DNA of 64,000 nucleotides, from positions 26,748,367 through 26,812,366 of the forward strand of contig NC_092525.1 in assembly GCF_037038585.1 (NCBI RefSeq), written 5' to 3'. This document shows, in pieces, positions 53,301-64,000 of this stretch. Every line of letters starts with the position of its first letter. Position 1 is the stretch's first letter. Made by a program: the position numbers and the translations under genes. Source of the stretch: Patagioenas fasciata. Taxonomy: Eukaryota; Chordata; Aves; Columbiformes; Columbidae. The notes under the pieces were generated by a model. That model saw nothing but the letters and a program-made list of their open reading frames with translations. It ran no database searches and was not told the origin of the DNA.

Positions 53301-53914
53301 GCTAGCAGTTTTTAAAACTTCCTGAAAAAGTTCAAAATACTGACTCTGAAATCCTTATACATTTTATCTTGCTGTTTAACAGTTTAATCTCCAGCACAGT
53401 CTTTATTTCTGTGAGAATTTATGTTCTAACAATTCATTCATTATTGCATTTTGCATCTGAAAGCAATCTATTTAAAATAATCATGATAGCTGATACCATT
53501 CCTTTCTTAACTTTACAAAAAATATGCTTAGAACACACAATTTTTAAACCAGGTTAGACTCACTACAAAATACCTTGAGAGTTTTATGTAGGTAAATAAA
53601 CCAAAAGCCAGCTATATGTTGTGTGAGAAAATGTCCAGTGTAATCCACAAAAACATGATTATCCAAAGATCTCCAGAAAAATAGCAAAAAGACTTTGGAT
53701 AAATGAGTTTGATCAGTTAAGGAACCAGGGGTAGCAGCTTTGAAGCTTCCAGTTCCCCTCACTCTGGATAACACAAAGTTCAGGCAATTCTTGTTGTACA
53801 GCCGTCACGATTCCAGTATTGCTAGCCAGTATTCACTATTAAGCCAGCTAGCAAAATTCTGGTGGAAGTTGTGTGCCCAGTTCCCAAGCAAGCAGCACAA
53901 ATGCAGAGCCCTTT

Positions 53915-54034
53915 GCGGGGCCAGGATGGAGGCGGGAAGGACACTGGCAGGGAATGTGTCCCAGCTCCCGCAGCGGGCACACACAGGGCCTCCCGCTCCC
54001 ACCTGCAACGCCGGCCCCGGGCCTGTGCCTGCCG
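53915..54034. other. CpG-rich mini-island in last intron
   Basis: About nine CpG dinucleotides fall in 120 bp, including a CAACGCCGGCCCCGGGCC block, inside otherwise AT-rich, CpG-poor intron. Open frames occur on both strands because stop codons are rare in GC-rich DNA; none resembles a known protein. It is too short for a standard CpG island. Confidence 0.5.
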
Positions 54035-55470
54035 CCCTGGGCTGCCATCAGCAGCCTTGGCACCTTCCTGTCCTCTTGTCCTGAGGAAAATGTTTGCCCC
54101 TCCAACCATTTCCCTCACGTTCCAGCACGCAGTTATGTGCAGGAACCAATATTTGCTGTATTTAAAGCACTTCTAGGAAAAGGTGCAGTGAGACCCAATG
54201 TACACAGCCTCCCAGGCTGGTGATGGATTGGGAGACCAACGGGTGTTCCTGTTTTGCAAAGGAAAACACTCATTTCCCCTTCAATCAAAGGCTGGCATTT
54301 ACAATGAACCAAATTCCGCCAAATTCCCCATCTCCTATGCTCCAAGAACATTCACAGAAGAGCAAATTTGTCTTTATTCAAAGCGAACTAGCAGCATAGT
54401 TATACTCAGTATCACTGTGCTTGAGGATTACAAGAAACTGTGTTTCAGTACTCTACTGATAGTATAAACGATCGAACACCAGCCAAAACAAGTTTTCCCA
54501 GCAAAAGCACTTTGATCACTTCAGTCTTTCTGCATTATACCAGCATTCTAATTTGCAAGCTTTAGAATAACTTCTGCATTCTCCAGACATGTCAAAAGAC
54601 AATGCCATCAGAGTAAATTTTACATGGGGAAGCAAATAACGAGGAGGTAATTTACTGGCATTTATCTCTGACCAGCATTTCCAGAGCTTTAACTTGCTGT
54701 ATAGGAACAGAAGATAATCAGAGGCAGAGAGAACAAACTGTACCTGCCTCACTCATGTAAATGCCCCTGTTGTCCAATACAAAAAGGAAGAAAGAAAATT
54801 TGTATTGGATTTCAGAAACCATATTCAGGTTAGAGGGCACCATTCTTATCTGGTATTCCACCCAAAGGACAATGATTTCATTTTATAAAGATCATTAGTC
54901 AGTGAAATATATATTTTAGAGTGTTTCTAGTAGGGAAGATTATTTTGGCAGTCACTGGAGTGTACCAGATGGTTCATTAACATAGGCTAGACAAGTCAAA
55001 GGCTTTCAGAATCATTTAGAAAATGTCAAACAGAAACAAGAACCCTGTCACTTTTTATTAGAATTAACTACATCATACCCTGGACACAGATTTCACCTTG
55101 GGTCAGAAAAATTAATACAGAATTATATGAATTGTGTAACATACTAGGTTAAAGATAGGGCTTCCTCTTGGGACTCATTTGCTAGCAATATATTATGGTC
55201 TTCTACTTTAGGAATCCTCAACCTTTCTTTTTGTAAGCTATGAAAAGAGCTGACCTTGCTCAGACTCCATTGGTGTCTAATTGATTTGAGGTATATGCAG
55301 AATTTCAACAAGACACTCCGCTAAAGTTCTTTTGTGATCATTTTCCCAGGAAAGTTAGCAAAAGGGTTCACTGAATATTCAGCAGCTTGTAAAGTATGCT
55401 TTTGTCAGGAGGAAAAAAAAAACAACATCCATTTAGTGAAACACTGCCTTCATAAACAGGAATTAACTGA

Positions 55471-55752
<282 letters not shown>

Positions 55753-57097
55753 ATTATACTCACCATTAGAGATTCTGCTTTCAAGGAAAAAAAAAAATAT
55801 TCTGAACTGCTCCAAGCAACACTAATTAAAATGTGGTTTTAAGACTTTGCAAAATGGTATAATAATCAAATACTAATAGTAAATAAGTGATGTATCAGGG
55901 TATTTGTATTGCAAACTGTGAATCATATGCTACACATCCCCAAAGGAATCTATATAGGACTTTATACTGGAGTGAACTTACCAAGTGGATACTATCACCA
56001 ACGTCAACATGAAAAAGGACAGAATGATACTTGTATATTTAACTCTGCTGATTGCCATTATGAAGAAACATAAGAGGAAAAAAAAAAAAAAAAACAAACC
56101 TGATCTGTATTATCAAGCTAAGATAGTGGGGAATTTGAGTGCACTAAATTCCTTCACTGTATAGCAGGACTTCTAAACAGTTATAATAGATGCAAAACTG
56201 CGTCTATAACATCTTCTGTCATCTTTCCAAGGACCCAACATTTCTGTGATAAATGATGTGGCATCCACGCAACAACCTGTGAGAGAGAGCCAGCGTGAGC
56301 CCCGTGCCATGCAGCGCGGCCATCGCACCCCCGGAGGCTGGCATTGCCTGTCAGCCTCTCAGGCCTGCAAGTCGCTAATACGAAGAGTCTGTTATCCCGT
56401 TCGCTTGGCATCCTTACCGTGTTCTGAAGTTTGTTTTGTCACGTGTTCATGTTGCTCTATCAGGCAGTATCGCTCTTCTACTACTGCTATCAGATGCTTA
56501 TTAAATAGCAAAGATCAATATTCCAAAACAAATTAGCCAATTCATCTATCTACTTAACTAGTGCAGTGGCTAAAATATGGCTTTGCTATATATTCGTGGC
56601 CATTTCCAAACAAAGGAAATGGAGATATTTTAGATATCATGGCAAACAGCTTCTTTGACACACACAGAAATTTTTCTAGGACAGCTAATACTAATGTTAA
56701 AAAAATAAAACTAAAACTTAAATTTTAAAAATGCACTTAGTGATGCAAGAACAGACAAATGAATTGTATGAGCTGATGATGCCATGGGGATTATTAAGAA
56801 ATTATTTTTTAAATTGACAGTAATTAAGAAACTAAATTACAACTCAGACATCCAACAGCTGATGAAACTTTTTCAAGTTAGGTAATACACATATTTTATG
56901 CAAAGAAAGAAGAGTGATACTGCTATGTCTACGTAGGCCAAAGTCTGCTGCAGAACAAATATTAGAGGAGAACAAACAATTCTCTCTCTGTCCAAATGAA
57001 GGTATCAGTATTAACATGTAGTGCCATCATTATAAGTCTTGCCTTATTTCATTATCCTTAAAGGTAACTGTGCAGGTGTGGATCAACATACGCTTAA

Positions 57098-57103
57098 AAT
57101 AAA
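57098..57103 (+). terminator. NR5A2: Possible proximal polyadenylation signal AATAAA
   Basis: This hexamer lies about 1.35 kb after the stop codon. The sequence following it is AT-rich, with a GTGTTTAC stretch about 35 bp downstream, which is a weak downstream element. It could give a shorter NR5A2 mRNA. Confidence 0.4.
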
Positions 57104-58756
57104 GTATTAATCTCTAACATTAACAAAAACATAGTGTTTACATTCTTTAGGTCCTGTGGGGAAAAAAACTGTGATAAAATTGCAGAGCAGTGCTTTCCTT
57201 ATTATTTCTTTTAAATTGGTAATTATTTTACCAGTACTTAATTACTGTACGTCGTGAGACACTAAAATCAATAGAGGTATTTCATTCTGACTTTAATTTT
57301 TGAGATTATTGGCTGCACAATCACTTGTAGAAACTGTATAAAATCCTAATCCTTTAATTTTTTTCATGAAGATTGCTGGCTTTTGAATAGTTTATTTATA
57401 TTGTATATGATAGTTTCCACTGTAGACAATTATGATGCTAATTTATTGTTCTTCGGTTTCATCTTTATATAAGATATAGCCAGAATGAAGAAGCCAAATA
57501 TATGTGTTTACTGTAGCATGTCTTCAAGTTAGTGGAACATAGTTCAGGGACACACAAGGGTCTTTACAAATTAAAATCATTCACTTGATTAAATGTCTGT
57601 AAATCTTCATAATCCTAAATGTAGTTTATTTAAATCTATTGTAAATTATTTGAGTTATAGCTTTTTCTGTTTCATGTGAACTTGAAAAGGTGCATTTCTC
57701 ATATTTTTTTCCAACCATTCGTACGTTGTATACCAAAGACATCAGTTATTACATCCTGCATTAGTACACAGCACGCTATTTTAATCACCTGTATTAATCA
57801 GCTCTAATATTCTCTCCATGCATAGGGTACAAACACAGCAAAGCCTCATGTCTGCATCTCCTAGATGCCCGTCCTATATCACAGAACACACGTACTGTCG
57901 TACGGACCAAAAGCAAAGCAAGCACAGCTCCCGTAGTCATCCCACACAGCAGACACACAAGCGTTATTTAAATGATAGCGTTCTTCCTCAAGCAATCTAA
58001 ATTGACAGAAAGGAAGATGCGGGTGGCAACAGACAGTGGCTGTGAAATACATATATCATGTGTAAAAGACAAGTATGGTCATTCCTTCCTTCTTAAACGG
58101 AAAACAAAGCACATTTCAAGTGTTTACGTTCTGAATTTCTTTTCCCGCCCCCGGATGAAATGCTTCAGTGAATCTCATCGAATATTCAAAGTTTTTAAAA
58201 TGTTGCTAACTGTATTCACAGCACTATTACATAAATACAGGACAAAAGCATTAAAATAAGGTCATAGAAGAAAATAAGACTTTTTCATACAGTTTCATGG
58301 AAACAATTTCAGATAAACTAACATATATTTGCCCACATCTGTGGTTCCAAGAATCCCACCAGACTGCCCAAAGTACACAGGAAAAAAAAAAAAAAAATCA
58401 CTAAAAAACTCCCATCATGTTAATTGTTAACATCTTGGTAACCAGACATTTACTTCTGACTGCCTTATTGATCACAGGACATATTAGTAAAAGCAGATTA
58501 AAATTCAAAGGGTTTGGCTTTGGCTGGTTTATTATAGATGTTCTATGTTTGTAAACAGACAATCTGTAAAGTCTGACTATTTGTATTACAGGTGTTCTGC
58601 AGCTGCCTTGGATTTAAATCCATGCAACTCTTAGAATGTGCAGTGAGTTACTTGTTGGAGTTGAAGTTCTCTTACTGTATCGGTGAAATACATATTGTCA
58701 TGTCAGTCCTTGCCAGGAGTTTCTCATCACCAATGGAATTTTTTTTTCACTATTTC

Positions 58757-58762
58757 AATAAA
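58757..58762 (+). terminator. NR5A2: Likely distal polyadenylation signal AATAAA
   Basis: AATAAA is followed within 20 bp by GATATGCCTGTGCTG, a GT-rich downstream element, so cleavage is expected near 58775-58785. A T-run lies just upstream (58739-58747). No better hexamer follows in the next kilobase that I noticed. Confidence 0.6.
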
Positions 58763-61700
58763 TATTGATATGCCTGTGCTGATTACTTTATAATTGTCTT
58801 TATGATAACATCATTCCACTGAAATGAAGCACCAGTCAGAAATCAGTTATTCACAAGAAGAGAGTAAAACGCAAGAAAAATAAGAGCCCCAAAGAGAATG
58901 TGATGCAGAGCTTAGGACACAAACATGGAGAGTGGCAATGTCAAAAGCTCAGGCAGCAATGGTGAAATTGCCTAGGCTGGAGCAAAATGGATACAGTTAA
59001 ACAGTTCAGAAAAGCTGGATCTCTAATCAAAAAGGAATTTGCCAGTTAATACTTACAAATCAATGTGTTTCATCTTATACTGCACACTGAATTTTTGCTT
59101 TACATGTTACCCACAAAGAGTTAAGCAGCCAAAGCATTAGAGGGGGAAAATGACAGAACAAAAGCAAATCAGGTAACAGGATCCAGCAGAGCTCAGGATA
59201 ACCTCTCAGCAATGTAAATATGTGGCAGGGCCAGGGGCAAACGCACAGCTTCCAAGACAACTGCCAGTGGAGGCTGCCAAGAAGGCAGATGTTACTGCTA
59301 CCAGAGAAAAATATTTTCCTAAAGTTGCCCTCTGGCTCCTCTGACTGCCACGGTGAGAGCAGGAGGTGAAGTGGTCCAAGAGAGCTTGTCACCAGCACCC
59401 TCCTGCTTTGAGACCAAGTCCACCGCCTCCCTGCGCCGTCTGGCAGTGGAAAAGAGGCTGTTCTCTGAGGTGCCAAATGTTAATGCTTCAAGAGGAAAAA
59501 ACAGGGCTATAATTAGTTATTTACAAATCCTGCACTTGAATGAAACAAAGCTGGTTCAGTGTTGCAATAAAAACAGGGTAAAACAAGTAGGATTAGGTGG
59601 CTTACAAGTGAGGACAGATTATTTTAACTTTAAGGAATCATAAATGAAAACCATGGTTGTGCATAAGACCCAGGGGAGATTTCAGGGTTGATATATTTTA
59701 GATAGTTTTCTTTATGAGATATATATTTTTGGGTAATATATTTAGGTTATACACTACACATTTAAATTATGAAGGGATTTATTTTTAACTGAGTTTGACA
59801 CTGGTTATGGAACAATCTACTGTATGTTTTTATTGGAAACACGGAAAGAGTGAGTTCAATGTAACATAGGTCAAGTCAGTACAACACTTAGTGATCTTGA
59901 CAATTTCCTGGAATACTGAATAACACTTTTTATTAACCCCTAATGTGAAGCCTGTAGTCTAGACACATCATAAAATTCCAAGAATATTTCTACCATCTCC
60001 ATTACAGTTGCTATTGTTTTCCAGGGAAATTCTATATGGGTGCTTTTGCTGTACTGTTGAATTTGGAATGGTAGACGAAAAGCACTAAATTAATGACAAG
60101 TCAAGAAAATTACAGATACATTTTTAGTGGCATCAGATCCTAGAGCTAGGTAACCCTGTGACACTGGCATGAGCCCAAATACTTCTGGGCCAGTCCAGCA
60201 ATTTCAGTTGCATGTAAGCCTGTAGAGAAAAGATTCATTTTCTAGCCAATGATATGAAAAACCTTTGCTAAAAGATAAAGGCAGAAGATAGTGCACAGAC
60301 ATGCCTACCCTGACATTATTGGACCTAAGCAAAGGAGAGCAACACCAGAAGCTACTTGATAGATGCAGCACACATCAGTGGGACAAGACAAAGCTTCCTT
60401 TCAGCAAGCACGCTTTCCAAACCCCTTATTTTTGCTCCTCTGCAGAACAAAACCCAATTTATTGACAGTCTTGAAGTCTGGCATGCAAGCTTGGGCTTGT
60501 AAGACTAGGTGAGTTTTCACCATTGCCCCAAGAAGGTCCTGACTGTTCCTTCCTATTCAGTGTAATGTCCTTTAGTCCTAGATTAACTATCAGGTTTGTG
60601 GCAGTTTCTACTACCTACATCCTACGCACACTCAAATGGATAGTTCAGATGCAAGGTAAAGCAAGATGTTGGTGGAATGCAGACTCCTGATGCTGTCTCT
60701 GTTAATGGTGGCTCAGCTGCAGCGACCTGCTCATGCCACCAGTGTCCTGCCTTGGTAAGAACTGCAGGTTTAACATTAGTTCATAATAAGACATCGGGTG
60801 AAATGAACAACAGAAAAATCTAGTGTTGGAGTCACAACTTTGTTTACTCACATGTTGCTCTTCCTACGTTTCAGGATCAGTGAATTCCCTGCAAAAAGGG
60901 GAAATTACTCTGTTTGAGATGCAGGATGTTAGGATGCTTCCAGTAACAACAATTGTTTATCGTGCTGCTGCAAACCAAAACCTCCACAGAGCAAGAGCCT
61001 CCCTGCGTGGCATTCACATCAATCACTCTGCAACTGCTGCTGCTGAATGTTGGCTGGATACTACCAATCCAGGCTGTCAGTTGCAATTAGATAGTAAAGC
61101 AGGGACACTGTACCAGAGGGAATAGAGTGTGTTTGAGGGAAGGACCCCAAACAAGTCGCTGTTTGTACAACAGAAACTGCTGACAGCCATGCAGTAGCTG
61201 CTGGCATGCCTACAGACATGCACACACACACCGTGTGCCACCTATGGGAATTCCTAACGCACATCCAAACGTCAGCACTTCTTATACCAAAGATTTCACA
61301 AGGCACCGCTCCTTAGGCACACTGAGCTTCAGTCATCTACATGGTTTGATTGCTGTTTCACTGGGGTGTCCTTTTACTCATGTAAGCACAGAGTGTTGGT
61401 GCAGAAAACCAGACAAGTGACACAGGCCTTTCTCATCAATACTGTGCCATTTCTATCTTGCATCACCTCGCTGTATTTGTCCTACTCATTACACTTTGAT
61501 CTCAACCTACAGGTATATTAAAAGAAGTTGTTCTGAGTGCTCCGCTTCCTACAGCAAAGCAGCACGTTACAGCTGTATGTTAAGAGGAGGTCTGTAGGAC
61601 TGCCTGTGTTTTAATTCCACAGCAAGAAATACGGAGCACTGTAAATGTCTATTATGATCAGTCCATAAACCACAGTAGAAAGCAAAACAGATAACGGGAG

Positions 61701-61985
61701 GAATAGCTCCAAAAGAAAATATAATAAAAAGGAAGCACATGGACGTGGAAGAGACATAAGGATATTTATCTTTCATAAATATTTAATCTTGATTAGCTTT
61801 TAATCTAAAGGAAAAAACTAAATAAAATATGCCAGATTATTATCATTGCTTTGAAGTATTAACAAGGCCTGAATAAATTATAATTTATGTATTTTAGGGA
61901 CCTGCCACAGTAAGTGATATTGGTTTTAATTTCAATTAAGAAACATAGTTTTATTTTACAATGTTTATAATTCCAGATAAAAAGT

Positions 61986-62040
61986 ACAGCATGGAATAAT
62001 TGATTGAATATGCTTAATCAATTCATTCAACTCATGCTGT
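61986..62040. other. 55-nt imperfect hairpin
   Basis: The outer arms ACAGCATG (61986-61993) and CATGCTGT (62033-62040) pair perfectly. The inner arms AATTGATT (61998-62005) and AATCAATT (62016-62023) also pair, and GAAT (61994-61997) can pair with ATTC (62025-62028) across small bulges. The apical loop is about six nucleotides. The size resembles a short pre-miRNA hairpin, but bulges are asymmetric and the inner stem is AT-only. Function unknown. Confidence 0.6.
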
Positions 62041-62947
62041 GAAAATGGGAGCTTATTATTGGAGTATGGTTTTATTTAAAATCCAACACTATAGTAACTC
62101 ACAAACTCCGTAAAATTGTTTTTTCACTTTGCAAATTCATTTGAAATGTTCTGCAGCAGTGTCCTGCTTTTCCTATAGAAGACCTTCCTATGAGTCCCAC
62201 AAAGCTTGGATTTGCAGTTCAGCCTCCCCCCAAGTCCTGCATATGTCTTTGGATACAGAACTCAGACACTGAAGCTGAGAGAGGCACTGGCCTAGAGAAG
62301 GTGGGCCTGGGGTGCACCTCAGGATTTCTGTTTCTTTCTTTACGTGAACCTCCCTCTCTGTTCACATCACTGATCCTCCCAGCGACAGCTCTCACTCTTC
62401 CCAAGAGCTTCTTGCTGGCTTTCCATTCCTTTTGTACCACTCAGATTCCCACACCCCAATTCAGGCTGCATATTTCTGCTTCCATTTTACTTTCTTCGTA
62501 TCACAAACGAAACTCACAATTCAATTTTACCCAGTGCATCACAATATTGTCTGAATGTTTCAAAGCAGCAAAGTGATCACAAATGTCAAAACAGGAAAGC
62601 GACACTGGGCCTGGTCAGACCAGGCTGAAGAAACCCCAGCCAAAAGCAAGACAAGGTCACCAGTGAGCTCCCTATGTCTTGGCTTACAATGGTCAGCTAT
62701 ACAGACCCAACTAATCAACAATTCCTACCAAACATTGTTTTCAGGAGGAAAATAGGAAACATCTAAGAATTTTAGTTCAAGAACAGCGCGTAAATATTAA
62801 CAGTAGAATCTAAACAGAGGAGTGGCATCAGGGTTAGGATTAAATTATTTTAAGACAGACTTTTTTACTCCAACAACACACTTACAAATTTTCAACATAA
62901 CCAGGAAAACAACACTTGCTAGAAAAAAGTAAAGGGAACAAAAATTT

Positions 62948-63040
62948 TCTTTTTTTTTTTTTCCTTCCCCTATGTTGTTTTTTGTTGGGTTTTTTTTTTG
63001 TCTGCATGGTTTTGATTTTTTGTTGATTTTTGGGTTTTAT
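62948..63040. repeat. T/G-rich low-complexity tract
   Basis: Long T runs are interrupted by short G, TTG and CCTTCCCC words, ending near GGGTTTTATATA. This is simple sequence with no coding potential. Confidence 0.8.
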
Positions 63041-64000
63041 ATATCAAACTTTGACTAAAGTTTACCCCTTGGGCATCCTGCAAGGAAAAAAGAAAAACTA
63101 AGAAGAAAACCCACTGCACTTTCTAAGGTGACAGATTTAAGACATCTTTCCTTGTCAGGAAAACTGGCCGGTACCTCACCTGGTGTGTCAAGGTCCTGGA
63201 GAAGTCTGGCGGAGAAGCAACTACAGTGTCTCCGTAACATTTTGTTCAGGATGGAGCAATGACTCCAAGCAGACAACAGGGGCTCTGGTGGAGATGCTGC
63301 AGGCGAGTGTTGCAAAGCCCAGCTGCTCCGTGAGTGATGGTGCAGGACACTGGTGTCAGGGCCTGCCAGCCTGGGAACAGATAGAGGAGGTGGATTGGGT
63401 GAAATTATCTGCTGCTCTAGAATTGTGTTCCCCCATTTATACACTTGAAAGTAACTAATAATGCAGAATCATCGTTCATTTATTCAGTGTGGGAATTGCA
63501 AAGAAAATAGTAGAATTTTAGTAACAGATATTTTCAAATATTTAGACTATAATTGATTTATTAAAGGATCACTGTACTGATGCTACAAGCTTCACCCCAA
63601 TTTACCTCTCACCCGACTTGTTAAATTCACATTTTGGCACTGTTTGGAGGTTGATTTCATGTGAACAACTACACACAGAACTAATATACACAAAACAAGA
63701 AAAAAGGTCCAGAAAGGAAGTGATCACTTCAGAATGATAAAATCGAGGCCAAGGACACTAGAAAAAGCCTGTTTTCTTCCTGGTAGTTACTTTGTAGTTG
63801 TTCTGCTTTATTTTAAGGCTTTCTCATGAAAGCCGTAAGTAAGACAATACAAACTAATGTAGTCAGGAATAAAATGATAATTTGTTTGTAGTTTAAAGAA
63901 TTATTTTCGAAAAAAGTTTACGTACAGACATACTTGATGTGTTCCAGAAGACAGATGAAAGAGCATGAAGTCTCATCCCATATTTTCTTTTAAAAAAAGA

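Larger units (their letters stand above)
55753..58780 (+). other. NR5A2: NR5A2 3' untranslated region (about 3 kb)
   Basis: The sequence after the TAA runs to the AATAAA at 58757, which gives a 3' UTR of about 3 kb; human NR5A2 also has a multi-kilobase 3' UTR. It is mostly AT-rich, with one GC/CpG-rich island at about 56290-56345, A-runs at 56078-56094 and 58382-58397, and a U-rich TTTATTTAT at 57391-57399. AATAAA hexamers at 56704-56709 and 57098-57103 could give shorter isoforms. A palindromic HNF1-like word sits at 58419-58431. The 3' end is predicted from the signal and its GT-rich downstream sequence, not observed. Confidence 0.7.
58781..64000. other. Downstream intergenic sequence
   Basis: No gene is supported after the predicted NR5A2 polyadenylation site. 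The sequence is AT-rich with moderate-GC patches at 59200-59480 and 63170-63400, a pyrimidine-rich stretch at 62330-62520, a T/G low-complexity block at 62948-63040 and an imperfect hairpin at 61986-62040. In mammals NR5A2 is followed by a long gene-poor interval, which fits. Open frames are at most about 130 codons and resemble nothing known to me. Confidence 0.7.

Noticed and set aside
53740-54223. Cluster of seven overlapping open frames around the CpG mini-island
   Set aside because: All are by-products of GC-rich sequence; none has a recognisable domain.

Overview
The window is vertebrate nuclear DNA, most likely from a bird. It contains the last three coding exons and the 3' UTR of one recognisable gene, NR5A2 (liver receptor homologue 1, LRH-1), on the + strand. 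The three exons (17978-18097, 31401-31548, 55505-55752) splice in frame into the last 171 residues of the ligand-binding domain, aligning to human LRH-1 residues 371-541. The DNA-binding domain, the hinge and the first part of the ligand-binding domain lie upstream of the window. The bird assignment is an inference. It rests on a 526-bp solo LTR (18868-19393) of a type I recognise from many non-chicken bird genomes, on decayed CR1 LINE pieces, on old MIR-class and other ancient amniote repeats, and on fairly compact introns. I cannot name the species.

Layout. 1-17977: intron upstream of the first exon seen, AT-rich, with a CpG-containing start and a few old repeats. 17978-18097: exon for LBD residues 371-410. 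18098-31400: 13.3-kb intron with the sense solo LTR, a minus-strand CR1 ORF2 remnant and a MIR-like remnant. 31401-31548: penultimate coding exon. 31549-55504: 24-kb intron with a MIR-like element, a CR1 3' end, purine-rich tracts, several GC-rich patches and hairpins. 55505-55752: last coding exon with the AF-2 helix and stop codon. 55753 to about 58780: 3' UTR of about 3 kb ending at an AATAAA. About 58781-64000: downstream DNA with no gene I can support.

No second gene, tRNA, rRNA, CRISPR array or bacterial-type feature was found. The remaining open reading frames are short, lack recognisable domains and fit chance. The most interesting non-coding signals are clusters of endoderm/liver-type transcription-factor motifs inside the introns. 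These include a perfect NR5A monomer site (a possible autoregulatory element) at 50295-50303 flanked by nuclear-receptor half-sites, a four-copy ATTGAT (ONECUT-like) cluster at 4555-4644, and an NR5A/NF1/FOX-like group at 212-281. A palindromic HNF1-like site lies in the 3' UTR and a 55-nt imperfect hairpin lies downstream of the gene. I did not find a convincing new biological system; all motif-based claims are hypotheses read by eye.
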